Assembly: GCA_963575745.1 (NCBI GenBank)
Contig: CAUYUJ010009768.1
Location: 102,501-166,500, forward strand
Direction of reading: 5' to 3'
DNA length: 64,000 nt
From: Prorocentrum cordatum
Lineage: Eukaryota > Sar > Dinophyceae > Prorocentrales > Prorocentraceae
Shown: piece after piece, positions 32,270 through 42,621 of the stretch
Layout of the letters: every line of letters begins with the position of its first letter
How positions within the stretch are numbered: the first letter of the stretch is position 1
Position numbers and translations under genes: made by a program
Notes under the pieces: model-generated
What the model was told of the DNA's origin: nothing
What the model saw: only the letters and a program-made list of their open reading frames with translations
The model's database searches: none

Positions 32270-33080
32270 GGATGTGCTAAGGAACCCCTACCGGGGCCCG
32301 GTCCGAAGGCGATAACATTTTTTAGATTTCCAAAGGGGGGCCCGGGGATTTCCGGAAGAAACCGATGGACCCCCGAAGGAACCTGGTAGATTTTGCGAAG
32401 AATCGCATTGGCTGCCAAAGGACTTATGGATTCCCATTGGAATCTTATGGGCGCATGAAAACGTGCGTAGCTGCTCTGCGGAACCCTACGGATGTCCGAA
32501 GGCGTTTTCTGTATTGCATTAGAAATCGTCCTTCCTCCACCTGGCTGTCCCAGCTCGAACTTGTCGAACCCCGCTCTTCTGCGCCCCCGCCAATGGGCCG
32601 CCATGGGCCCCCCACTGCGCATGTGCCATCGAAAATGATGACAAAGAATAGAACTTCTCACATGGAAAATCTTAGGTCCCGAAGTGAACTCTTGGGAAAG
32701 CAAGTCCCGGGGTGCATCTTGCTCACCCCTCTCTTTTTGATCGCTCTTGGGGGTCAAAAGGATTCCCCATTGATTTCTGAAGGATTCATATCTGCATGCA
32801 TGAATACACGGCGTTATTCCTAGACAGCCTATGGATTTCAGAAGGGCCCCTGTGCACTTCCGAAAACGCCTTAGAGACCCCCAGAGGAATCCGATGCTCA
32901 TCATTGCGGAATCCAGCGGATGTTCCGAAGAACCCGACTGATGTCCTAAGATACGCAATGACATTCTTCATGGTGTGTGTATCGATACCTTCCTAGGACA
33001 CCTCAGGGACGTCCAGCGGAATCCTTTGGATTTACAAAAGGCGCCGATGGAGGCCGCGAGAAATCATGTGGATTGTCGAT
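32270..33080. repeat. 21-bp satellite block (reverse orientation)
   Basis: Units read CCTATGGATGTCCGAAGGAAT-like, the reverse complement of the blocks to the left. 32530-32730 is a non-satellite patch with no recognised gene. Confidence 0.82.
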
Positions 33081-33089
33081 GGAATCCGG

Positions 33090-33620
33090 CGCCGCTCAAG
33101 CGCGTCGCCAGGGCCGCGCATTGCCGAGTGCGTCGCCGGGGCTTCGCGCCGCCAGGCGCGTCGCCAGGGCTGAGCATTGCCAAGCGCGCTCCTCGCGCCA
33201 TTCGCGGCCCCGTAGGTATCTCCACGGGGCCCTCTCCTCTCCGAGCCCCCCCCTTCCGACGCCGTTCGGGGCTCGCGAGCATCGCCCGAGCGTCGCTTGC
33301 CGAGCGCCACTTGCAGCTCGGGCTTTTCGATCGCATCGAGCGGGCAACCGCGGCGCCCGGGCCCGAGGCCCCCCAGCTCAAGACTTTCGAAATCTCCTCG
33401 AAGGCAGCCAGCCAAAACGAAGAGATCATCGAGAAACTCGGCTTCATCCGCGACAAAGCGCCCATCGCCGAGATGCGCCAGTGCTGGGCCAACGCGCAAG
33501 GCACTGACGCAGCTCGCACGACTGCGAGCTCTTTCAATGCCCAGAACGCGCTCTTGTCCTCGAGCGCGCCGCCAGCCGCCCTCGGGATGGCGCGCAAATG
33601 CGGGGGCCTCAGGGCCCGTG
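33090..33620 (+). pseudogene. Coding island, helical unknown protein fragment
   Basis: A GC-rich island with CGCGTCGCCAGGGC repeats at its left end. From about 33310 the plus strand reads FDRIERATAAPGPEAPQLKT, then FEISSKAASQNEEIIEKLGF, IRDKAPIAEMRQCWANAQGT, with codons mostly ending in C or G and a predicted helical, charged sequence. It has no start or stop of its own: the frame merges into satellite on both sides. Probably an exon or exon fragment of a gene lying among satellite. No family recognised. The satellite changes orientation across this island. Confidence 0.4.
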
Positions 33621-33639
33621 TGACCCCATCGGAAACCCG

Positions 33640-34420
33640 AAAAAATCCAGTTGAAATCCATGCGATTCCTTGGGCAATCTGCAAGAATCCCCCCAGAATT
33701 CCGTCGGACCTCCACGGGATTCCCCGGGGAATCCTTTGGAAACGCATCAGATTGATTAGTGCGCCTATGATGCACCTCAGGAAATCTATGCGATTCCTTG
33801 GGTCACCCAACGGAGCCATTCGGGAATCCATCGGAACGCTTAGGGAATCTACCGGGTACCCTTCAGGAAACCATCGGCTTCCGAATAAAATCGGATTCGT
33901 CAGTGAATCTCGCGGATTATTTTGGACGCCCATCGGATTCTTTCGGCAATTCATAGGATTCCTCAGGACAACCATAGGGTCCCTTCGGAAATCTGCAGTA
34001 CCCCTGGGAACTCCATAAGATTCCGCAGGCAATCCACAAGATTCCCCCGGAAATCCAGAAGACGCCTTTGGAAGCGCATAAGATTCCGGAGGACAGCCAT
34101 AGGATTCCGTGGGATATCCATCGGATTCCCTGAGACATCCTTAGGAATCCTCAGGACATCCACAAGATTCCGTCGGAAATCCATCTGGTTCCAAAGAAAA
34201 TCGACCGGACTATCCCGGACATCCACCGGATTCCTCCGGGATGCCATACTATCTGATGCCTCGGGGAATCGACGGGATTCTTACTGCGGCCCATCGGATT
34301 TTTACAGAATGACATTCGGATCCTTGCGAAAATTCATAGGCGTCCAGAGGGGCCCCATAAGATCCCGTTGTCAATCCAAATGATCCGTTCGGAAATACAT
34401 GCGCATCGAATGGGCTCTGC
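33640..34420. repeat. 21-bp satellite block (forward)
   Basis: Units read ATTCCTTGGGCAATCTGCAAG-like, in the forward orientation, opposite to the block left of the island at 33.1-33.6 kb. Confidence 0.86.
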
Positions 34421-34915
34421 AGAAATAGTCGGAAACACAACGTTATTTTCAAAATACAATCGGTCGCCGCTAAGGGTTCACTTTGGTTTCCAGACGAGCA
34501 TGGAAACTGTTCCATTGTGGACACTGGAAAATTTGCAACGCACGAGCCCGCGCGCGCGCACGCGCCATCGGGTGACACGCAAGCGGGCGTGTCACCCGAA
34601 ATCCCGCGGGTCACAGTTCAGGGATCACTTTCATTTCCCGGCCAACGTGGGGATTTGTCCATTGTAGAAAACCCAAAACTCGCCACGCGTGCGTTCGCGC
34701 GTGCGCGCGCGTGGCGATATCTGAATTACCTACAATGAAAAAGTCGCCATGTTGGCCTGGGACAACAGTGGACTCTTAATGCTGACCGATTGGTTGCTGT
34801 GTTCTGGAATCCAACAGTCCACAAGTTGGCCGGGAAACTTACTGGTGACAGATAGGCTTTTGAAGCGGACATGCATTTTCCAGCGTTTTCAAAACAACCA
34901 ACCGGGTTCCTTACG
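34421..34915. other. Unique island with two hairpins between inverted satellites
   Basis: Perfect 12-bp stem CGGGTGACACGC/GCGTGTCACCCG with loop AAGCGG at 34569-34598. A second stem CGCCACGCG/CGCGTGGCG at 34681-34716 encloses a GCGTGCG-rich loop. Words such as TTCCATTGT/TCCATTGTAG recur near 34510 and 34657. No gene. Satellite runs forward on the left and reverse on the right. Confidence 0.6.
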
Positions 34916-36445
34916 ATTTACCATCCGGATGTCCGGAAGGAGTCCTATAAAGTTCCCAAGGCAACCTAAGGATTGCCTACGGGATCTCATGTATTTCCTC
35001 AAGAATTCGATTGCTGTCCTACGGAATCCCACGGATGTCCCGAGCAATACTATGGATGCCGCACGGATTCCTATGGATGTCCTTGGTATTCCTATAGATT
35101 GTGTACGGAATCCGATGGATGTCCTCAGGACTCCCATGGATGTCCTAAGGACTCCTTTGGACTGCCTAAGGAGTCCTATGGCTATTTTGAGGACTCCTAA
35201 AAAAAGCCTCTGTAATCCTATGGCTGTCCTGAGGAATCGTGTGGATTGCCCAGAACTCATATGGATTCCCTTCGGGATCCTAGGGATGTCCTGAGAATCG
35301 TTATAGATTGCCAGGAGTCATACGGATTTCCTCGGGAACCCTATGGATTTCCAAAGGACTCCGATGGGTTTCCTCCCGAATCCTATGGATGCCTCAAGGA
35401 ATCCTGAAAAATTACGAATGACTCCTGTGGAGGCACTAAGGGCTCACAGTCCTAAGGATTCCCAAGGATTTCCTTCGAAATCCAATGGGCTTCCGAATGA
35501 AACCGATTGATGCTTTAAGGAATCCAATGGATGTCCCAAGAGATCTAACGAATGCCCTAAGGAATGCGATGGATGTCCAAACGAATCCCATACATTCACT
35601 GCGGAAGCGTATGAAGTTCCCCAGCAAGCCTATGGAGGTCCTTAGGACTCCTATGGAATTCTTATTGATTCCAATGGATGTCCCCATGAATCCATGGATT
35701 TCCCAAGGAATCCAAAGGATTGCCTAAGGATTCCTATAGGTTGTCCTAAGGGATCCGATGGATGCCCCAGGAATATTATGGATTTCTTCAGAACTCCGAT
35801 GGATATCCTAAGGAATCAAATGGATGTCTGAAGGAACCCTCTGGATTTCCCAAAAGGAATCCGACTGAGTTCCGAAGGCTTCTAATAGATTTCCTAAGAA
35901 GTGGCATCGATGTCCTACGGATTCCTACATACATATATATACATATATATAAAAGATGTATGGCCTCAAGCATCCTATGGATTTGTCTTAGGGACCCGAT
36001 GGATTTCGGGTAGTTGCCTATAGGTTGTCCTGAGGGATCCGATGGATGTCCCGCGGAATCGTATGGATTTGTCCGGAATCGCTCGGATGGCCGAATGAAT
36101 ACCACGGGTTTCCTAAGGAACCCGATGGATGTCCTAGGGACCCCATGGATTTCATAAGGAATCCTACGGATTTCCGAAGGAACCATATGGATTCCCAACA
36201 GGATCCCTATAGATGCTGCAGGAATCTCATTGGTTTCCTGAGGCAGTCTATGTCAAATTCCTGAAGAGGCCCATAAGTTTCCGTAGGAAACGCGCAAGAT
36301 TCCTCATGAATTCCATCGGATTGCCTTAGGATTCCGTATGACACTCATAGCATTCCTCCGGGCATCCGTAGAACATCAATAGAATTCACTAGGACATCCA
36401 CACAATCCGGAGGAAATCAATCGGGATCCTTCGGAGTCCTTGTTG
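34916..36445. repeat. 21-bp satellite block (reverse, flipping to forward near 36.25 kb)
   Basis: 34920-36240 reads GGAATCCTATGGATGTCCTAAG-like units in short form, the reverse orientation, so the TSIGFLR-like heptapeptides are on the minus strand (34889-35260). From about 36250 to 36445 units read forward again. A (TA) patch ATACATATATATA lies at 35928-35950. Confidence 0.9.
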
Positions 36446-36569
36446 CTCAATATCAGAAGAGAGCAACTTCGGTCCGCAACTTCCCCACGCGATAAAAAAA
36501 GAGTTCGGTCTTGCCGCCTCCCTTCCCTGCCCAAAACTGCATTGGCTGAAGATAAAATCAACATTCAGT
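36446..36569. other. Short unique spacer
   Basis: Unique sequence between satellite and (GAG)n. No gene. Confidence 0.4.
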
Positions 36570-36692
36570 ACGAGGAGGAGGAGGAGGAGGAGGAGGAAAG
36601 ACGAGGAGGAGGGAGGAGGAGGAGGAGGAGGAGGAGGAGGAGGAGGAGGGAGGAGGAGGAGGAGGAGGAGGAGGAGGAGGAGGAGGGGGGAA
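36570..36692. repeat. (GAG)n tract
   Basis: GAGGAGGAGG arrays. Confidence 0.95.
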
Positions 36693-37439
36693 GTTGAATT
36701 GATTATCCTGAGCCGGGGGTTATCAAGTCGGATCGATCGGATCGAAATGGGCCCGGAAGGGGGAGACAAAGGCGGGACTTCTGGACTGCGAGCCCGAGGC
36801 AGCCGCCGCCTGGTCACGGAGCGGACGGCGCTCGGCCGCCGCGCCACGCGAGACAACGGCAGGGCAGAGGAGGGAGGTTGTTGTCAGCCGAGGGGCTTCG
36901 CGCGTGCCCGCTCCGGGAGGAGGGAGGAGGGAGGAGGGGGGCGGAGGACGGAGGGCGAGGTCGGAGGTGACGGAGGAGGGAGGGGGAGGACTATAAAGGG
37001 GCCCCAGGACACACACATAAATACACACAAATAAAAAGATTCCCCATATTTTCCCATATTTTCTGGTTTTTTGTCTTCCCCACCACTTCCCATATTTTCG
37101 CATATTTTCCTGGGGATCGACGATTAATTGTGTCTGTGTGTTTCTTTCCCTCCTGAGACTAGAAGAACAGCGCAGCGCCACGAGAAAAACTGCTGAGGGT
37201 CCGCGCGGAACTCTTGGACCGGCGCTGCCCCCCCCCCCCCCCCTTGCCGCGCGGAACGCGGCAGGGTCGGCGCCAGAGGCGGCGCCATGTGGGCCCAGCC
37301 CAGAACAAGAACTCCGCGCGCAGCATCGAAAATGCATGTTCAATAATGTGATTCCAAGCAATGGTTTCTCGCAGTCTACGCGGTGCAACCTAGATGCTGC
37401 AATCAATGAGGTGCAGTAGATGTGATACAACTAACGTGG
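36693..37439. other. Mixed segment with a CCCATATTTTC repeat
   Basis: GC-rich to 37000, then CCCATATTTTC-like words at about 37043-37110 (four copies), a C-run at 37228-37243 and unique DNA. A minus-strand frame (36723-37430) crosses these features and is not convincing. Confidence 0.45.
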
Positions 37440-37692
37440 TGCAATCTATGTGATGCCAAGCAATGCAGGGCAAGGCAATGCAAAGCCATGCTAAGCACGA
37501 CAGCGCAATCTAAAACAATGCAGAGCAACGAAAAGCAATAGAAAACAATGCAAAAAATGCAAGGTGATGCAAGATGATGCTGCAGTGCAAGGTAACGCAA
37601 AGCAATGCAGGGCAATGCAAAGTAATGGAATGCAAAGCGATTGCAATGCCATGCAATGCGATTGCATTGCAATGCTATTGCAATGCACCGGG
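37440..37692. repeat. Degenerate (GCAATGCAAA)n minisatellite
   Basis: GCAATGCAAAGCAATG words with 5- and 10-base periodicity; the right end is partly palindromic (CATTGCAATG). Confidence 0.88.
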
Positions 37693-37879
37693 GAGAGGGG
37701 GCTTCAACGGGGTGGCGGCGACGGGCGGGAACGGTGCCGTCGAGGCCGCACAAAGAGTTCATTGGGTAAAATAAAACGGCGACGGACGGGAACGGAGTCA
37801 CCTGGGCCGCACACGGACCCAGCCAGCTCCTGAGAAGCAACATGAGAACCCCTACGTGCAAGCACTGTGTGGGGAGTTA
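37693..37879. other. Spacer, nothing recognised
   Basis: Two diverged GGCGGCGACGGGCGGGAACG words near 37713 and 37780. No gene. Confidence 0.4.
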
Positions 37880-38090
37880 AATGTCTATTCTGCCGGGTCG
37901 TCGCTGTCGCCGCCACCGCCGCCGCTCCTGGCACAGCCGCAGCTCTGCCTGGCTCTGCGTGCGCTCAAGCTCGGCCTCCTCCCGGAACTCCGCGCGCTGG
38001 CACTCCATCCACGCAGACGTCGTCTCCTGCCGCTGTTTCGCTGTTTGTCTACGCTGTGCGTATTCGCCCGATAGAACCCCGAAAATTGTA
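37880..38090 (-). CDS. Short coiled-coil-like exon
   Basis: The minus strand from about 38085 reads EYAQRRQTAKQRQETTSAWM, then ECQRAEFREEAELERTQSQA, then ELRLCQERRRWRRQRR and a stop near 37881. The highly charged Glu/Arg/Gln pattern with regular hydrophobics suggests an alpha-helical coiled coil, and the DNA itself is not a simple repeat. There is no good upstream start, so this would be a last exon or a fragment. A different frame is also open on the plus strand. Function unknown. Confidence 0.3.
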
Positions 38091-38397
38091 GCAGAGAGAT
38101 GGAATCTGGGGCTCTGGTCGTGATGGTTCGCTATGTTGCATTATTATTGCAACGTCGGGTCCCAGGGTACGCCACTAATGTGCTGGCCAGAGCCCTCCTG
38201 GGCCCTAGCATGGTGCGTGCATCCTCCCGGCCGAGGTCACGGAGGTCCTTGCACCGTCCTGAGTCCCAGGATGGCGCCAGGCCAGGCATAATGATGGTGC
38301 CTAGGCGCCTTCTGCGGATCATCGCGTCGCGCCACTGTGGCGAAGGGAAGGTCTTCCTGACCCTTTTCCCCTTTACTCCCACCCCGCCCCTCACTCT
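38091..38397. other. Unique sequence, possibly coding, unassigned
   Basis: Both strands stay open (plus from 38099, minus to 38131) with mixed composition. Neither product has a recognisable motif. Confidence 0.25.
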
Positions 38398-38475
38398 ACG
38401 TCTCCTCCTCCTCCTCCTCCTCCTCCTCCTCCTCTTCCTTCTCCTCCTCCTCGTCCTCCTCCTCCTCCTTCTCAT
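38398..38475. repeat. (TCC)n tract
   Basis: CTCCTCCTC arrays. Confidence 0.93.
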
Positions 38476-39139
38476 AGAGTAAACAGTGAAAAGAAAACGG
38501 GAGTGAGGGAGGCGAGGACGGGAGAGGATGGACCCGAAACCGACCAAGTGGAGTCGCGATCGCAGTGCTTTTCGAAACAAAAACCCAAGCGAAAAAATGA
38601 AGGCAATAAAAGCGAGGAGAGAGTACATTGATACATGGGTACATGAAGGACGCGGTGAAGGATGAGAACGAGAAGGAAGAAGGGAGGACGACGTTGCCGA
38701 CGGATGATGGACAAGAAAATGGGGGCAAGATGAGCAGGAGGAGCAGCGAGGGAGGATGAGGAGGAGAAAGGGTAGAGGACAAGTGGGCAACGACGAAGCA
38801 GACGGGAGAGAGATAGGAGGAGGAGGTGGAGGAGGAGAGGTGTAAGCACTGGCCGCGGAGGAGGTGACGAGGAACGCATTGTTACTCGTGCACACTGTGC
38901 CGACGCGGTCGTGTCACAAGGGCCTCGGGGCCGAAAGGTGCCGCAGAGGGGCGCAAAGTAGGGCCGTTCTTGCGGGGAGGACGGGGGGCGAGGAGAAAGG
39001 CGAGGAGGGGCGGGGCAGGACGGTGGGAGGAGGAGGAGGGCGCGCAGCGGACGGGAAGGAGGAAGAGCTCCCGCCTCCCTGCTCCCTCCTCCCTCCTGGT
39101 TCCTGGCTCCTCCCTCGTGCCTCCTCCCTTCTCCCTCCC
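38476..39139. repeat. Purine-rich then GC-rich low-complexity DNA
   Basis: GGA/GAG-biased DNA to about 38860, then GGGCGAGGAG-rich and CTCCCTCC-rich stretches to 39139. No gene. Confidence 0.6.
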
Positions 39140-40661
39140 CAACGGAGGGAGGTAGCCTTTCACGGGGCCATCCGACAGCTGGCAGTGGCATCCTCACACA
39201 CCGTGGAGGACATGGCGATGGTACTCGAGGCTGCTCGCCTGCCGCCTGCCGCCATGCAAACCATACATTGAGGGATGAAACAACGACCCTACCCTGGCTT
39301 ACAAGTGCGTGGTCTGTAAACCTCCTGGCACCCCCAAAGCCTAGAGCCGCCAGGACGCGGCACGCCACGCAGGGTTTACCCTGTCAGCCCACAGGAGTTT
39401 CAGCGCACAGCGCCTCGTAAACTAGGGTAGGGGCGTTTTGTTATGCCCTTGAATACAAGCTAAGCTAGCTCAACCTACACAGTCATTGGTTCGTGCTGGG
39501 GTCCCTAGACCTGCACATGCACTTACGGCTATTGCATACCACAGGTCCTGGTCCTACTACGCGGGGGCCTCAAATCTAGCATTTCCTGTGCTAGGGTCGG
39601 TACCGAGACAACAGTTGGGGGATGTAGTCTTCAACTTTGTGACGGCAGAGTGTGTGAATGCGGCAGTGGCACATCTTACAGCCAAGGGATACCTCCTGGA
39701 CGTACCCGCAGCAGGTGACATATCACTATGTGCTACTCTTGCGGCAGGCAACGACAGGGCTGTCCAGGCCATCGACACATGCTTATTTGATGACGGCGCG
39801 TTCGTCATCCTCGGCAAGGCGCAAGAACTTTTGAACACCGCGCCAAACGTGATCAGCACGGTGATCACAGTCTTCACGGAAGGGAGACTCCAACTCAACA
39901 TGAAGAAGGGTACATCGGAATGTGTCTTTCAACTCCGAAGGCCAGGGTCAGCCAAAACAAACATACGTCTATGAAAAGATATGGGGGTATCACTGGGCCA
40001 GATACACAAATATTGGGCAACACGCAGCTACACGCAGTCCGCCAATACCCCCATCTGGGCACTATCCTGGACTAGACGGCCTCCTTGGGCCCAAGGCTGG
40101 CCCACAAGACGCCGAGCATGCGCGTCATCATGACACCAACTTCGGCGCAAGGCTTTCCCATCCATGGGGGGCAATGCTCCAGATGTAAAAATCACGATGC
40201 AGCTCCTTGACCCGCTCATTGCATCCTCCAAGCTTTTTAACGCTGGCACGTGGCATGGCATGACAGAAGCGCAGAAACGCTCCTTGTGCAACAATGCTCG
40301 CACAGAGTACCGTTCAGCAGCACGCATGGCCAAATATGATTGCAATTCAGAAAGTGGTTCACTGGTTCTGGCAGCTGCCCGACGTGCAGATGTGCAGACA
40401 CAGCTGCGGGTACAGAGGTTACGAGTTTTCGGAAGACTACTCCGCGACGGTTCGGAAGTACCCAAAGGCCGAGTGGCCATGGCCTACCACTCCTCCCCCA
40501 CCTCCTGGCTTAGAGAGGTCTTCAATGACCTAGCCTGGCTAAAAAGCGTAATCAAGGAGTTAGAGGGTCTGCCAGATCCCAATTCGGATGTTGGTCCCTG
40601 GGAGGCTATGTTTTTTGCGGGGGAAGGAGATGATGGGAGCGGACACAATGACTGTACATGA
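39140..40661 (+). pseudogene. LINE reverse transcriptase domain (frame-shifted)
   Basis: Synthesises cDNA on nicked target DNA in active LINEs. Visible pieces: EVAFHGAIRQLAVA (39145-39190; the place of the first catalytic Asp appears as Glu) followed by DMAMVLEAARLPPAAMQT; after a gap, LGDVVFNFV (39616-39645); the catalytic core CLFDDGAFVIL (39780-39810) in the place of the usual F/Y-x-D-D; LQLNMKKGTSECVFQLR (39890-39945); QYPHLGTIL (about 40045-40070, other frame); SSKLFNAGTWHGMTEAQKRS and LRVQRLRVFGRLLRDG (40220-40460), the standard post-RT region. Stops at 39974 and frame changes between blocks show decay. Confidence 0.82.
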
Positions 40662-41049
40662 AGACGCGCATCGGCGAGTGCGAATGCTGTCCGACTCGCC
40701 CCTTCTGCCTTCCCCTTGTTCCTCTTCTCCCTTCTCGTTCCTCTTCGCGCGGCCGGCTGGTCTTTACCTCTGGCTTGGGCCAGGAGTTTAAGTTCCTGGG
40801 AGGCTCTTGTATGCGGGTCACTGCGATCATGGAGGCAACCACTCCGACGTGCGCAGACCATTCCGCGCCGCTGCGTCTAGGCGCCTCGCCATTGCAGCAA
40901 CAGCAGCAGAAACATGTTTGTTCGACAGCGTCACGCCATGCGGAATGCCCTTGCCCATCACACATCCCGACCATCCGTTGCGACAGGCAGATCGAGAGGA
41001 TAGGAGCAGCTCTGAGTCCCTGGTGCCACAAGAGGTTCCTCAAGAGGGC

Positions 41050-41250
41050 CAGCTATGCTTCAGGACATCGTACAGCAGCATCATGCATTCGTCAAGCACG
41101 TTGAGCTGATCATGGGGCCATTTTCCACATGCAGAGCGTGCGCCACTTATTTTTCGCAGAGAAGGCAGGTCAAAGACCATCTCGCATTCGACTCGGCGCG
41201 TTGCTGGTTGACGTATTGTATGCACAGGGCCCACGATTGCAAGGGCATGG
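41050..41250 (+). pseudogene. LINE C2H2-type zinc finger region
   Basis: The frame from 41055 reads MGPFSTCRACATYFSQRRQV then KDHLAFDSARCWL, i.e. Cys-x2-Cys-x12-His-x6-Cys. Fingers of this layout follow the reverse transcriptase in the LINEs here (see 50.57 and 50.96 kb) and probably bind nucleic acid. The spacing to the RT block (about 400 bases, 40660-41050) holds frame-shifted sequence without clear motifs. Confidence 0.55.
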
Positions 41251-41271
41251 GCCCAGGAGGATGTAGCGGAG

Positions 41272-42376
41272 ATGCTAGCTCAAAGAACGGCTGGATTTGG
41301 GCGATGGAGATCAGCCTTCCCATCTACAACACATGTACCTCCCGAAGGCATCATATGGGACTCCAATTGGGTGTTCGCATCCCTATCGGAAGAAGATGCC
41401 AGAGCTGTACTTAGGGACTCCCTCTACGAGCTCACCGACGAAGACAGGACGATCCTATATCAAGATGCCCCTGTAGCCACCAACAGAGCCTCAAGGGACC
41501 AAGAAGATGATGCCGGTGACAGGCCGTTCCAAGACCGATACTATATCTACAGGCCCCAGGACTTCCAGGAGATGGCCAAAGAGGCGATCCCGGTGCGAAT
41601 ACACAGAGCGGAGATGTTCATATTCCACGTTTTTGTTCTGGCATGCGGAGATCAGGAGACGTACAGTCCCATATCGAGGCGGAGGTCATCCTCCCAGGTT
41701 GCCAGATCACAATGCTCAGTGGGCATAGCCATACATCAATGTAAAGGGGATCTTACAAGGCGCCAAGCAATGAACGAATGGAGGGGACACATCAGGGCTC
41801 ACAGAGTATGGAACACTGAAGGGGCCCCCCCGTGCGAAACATGGTGTGCTGCTCGTTGGTTGGAAGGGGGGGCCACCACTACGTACGAACCAATACATTT
41901 GGGGTGCGCCGTGGGCTACGACGAGGCAGCAGGAACAATTGGAGACAAGCAACCAACTTTTGTTTGCGCTTGTGCAGCTTCTAGGTGACAGCCTCTCGGC
42001 AAGAACAGATGGGTGGATGGAGCATCCGCGGCCGGCAGTTTGGCGTCAGCAAGCACCCACTTCCTTCATGTGGGGCCCGCTCCGCGCGCTCGCATCATCT
42101 CCCATCTCGGCCACCACAGATGTTGACCAGTGCGTATTCCAAGATCTGCCAGCCTCTGAAGTACGACGGGCCCCGACACGACTGGTCTCTATCAGACTGC
42201 CCACACTACATGCACACATATGTCCCCATGGGAACAACGAGAAATGCAATCACGGCCGCAGGAAACAGGTGAATCTTGTGGGCAAAACCACCGACATTGT
42301 ACGCCAGGCTGGACCTAGACATGGAGTTCGTGAAGGCACCCGCCTTCGCGAGAAACAAGCAGAGGGACAGAGGTGA
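41272..42376 (+). pseudogene. LINE C-terminal domain with PPC (cytosine-methylase-like) motif
   Basis: Frame 1 from 41272 carries a linker (DAPVATNRASRDQEDDAGDR..YYIYRPQDFQEMAKEA) and reaches FHVF at about 41620. The next frame gives SGMRRSGDVQSHIEAEVILP. Frame 1 resumes with GDLTRRQAMNEWRGHI and GAPPCETWCAARW (41821-41860). A third frame follows: RTNQYIWGAPWATTRQQEQL, TSNQLLFALVQLLG, WMEHPRP (42014-42034), DQCVFQ (42125-42142), CNHGRRKQVNLVG. The order FxG..GD, PPC-x-T-W, E-H-P and late CxHG resembles the C5-cytosine methylase fold (motif I, catalytic PC motif IV, EN-motif VI). The same module is found in the tyrosine-recombinase element at 58.0-58.8 kb. Enzymatic activity is inference only; the three frame changes kill this copy. 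Confidence 0.6.
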
Positions 42377-42480
42377 CCCCGAAGTGAGAAGATGAAAATG
42401 CCTGCAGTCCTCCTTCTCCTCCTGTGCCGCCGTCGCCTGCCGCTCCTGCCGCCGCCGCGGCCGCTCTGACTACCTACCAG
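42377..42480. other. Short spacer, pyrimidine-rich
   Basis: Follows the LINE; CTCCTTCTCCTCC and CCGCCGCCGC patches. No gene. Confidence 0.4.
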
Positions 42481-42621
42481 ACCACCCCAACCCAACCCGA
42501 AGACCCGAATTTCGGGTTGGGGGGGGTAAGGGTTCCACATGTGTTATATCGATGTTTCCCGACCCCCCCCCACACTGGAAATCGGGGGTAAATTTGAGCC
42601 TTCGGGTTGGGTTGGGGTGGT
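42481..42621. repeat. 141-bp foldback element with 22-bp perfect inverted ends
   Basis: 42481-42502 (ACCACCCCAACCCAACCCGA plus AG) is the exact reverse complement of 42600-42621. Inside, a G-run (42517-42525) faces a C-run (42561-42571), so most of the element can fold. It shares the word GGAAATCG followed by a G-run with the introner-like insertion at 45687-45788. Confidence 0.88.

Larger units (their letters stand above)
39140..42376 (+). mobile_element. LINE (non-LTR retrotransposon) relic, RT to C-terminal methylase-like domain
   Basis: About 3.2 kb of decayed ORF2 on the plus strand. In order: reverse transcriptase palm (39140-39974), thumb/connection (40010-40661), zinc finger (about 41104-41200), a linker domain, and a methylase-like C-terminal domain (41600-42370). 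Successive domains lie in different frames and several in-frame stops occur, so it is inactive. The endonuclease end is not adjacent. An endonuclease piece at 46.2-47.3 kb lies downstream and belongs to another copy. Boundaries are the limits of protein resemblance; no tail or target duplication was found. Confidence 0.8.

Noticed and set aside
30985-32964. A 659-codon minus-strand frame
   Set aside because: It joins satellite, the wrong frame of the coding island at 31.4-32.3 kb and a 157-bp array; better-supported frames exist in the island.
36985-37000. TATA-box-like ACTATAAAGG
   Set aside because: Isolated match with no supported gene downstream; dinoflagellate promoters generally lack TATA boxes.
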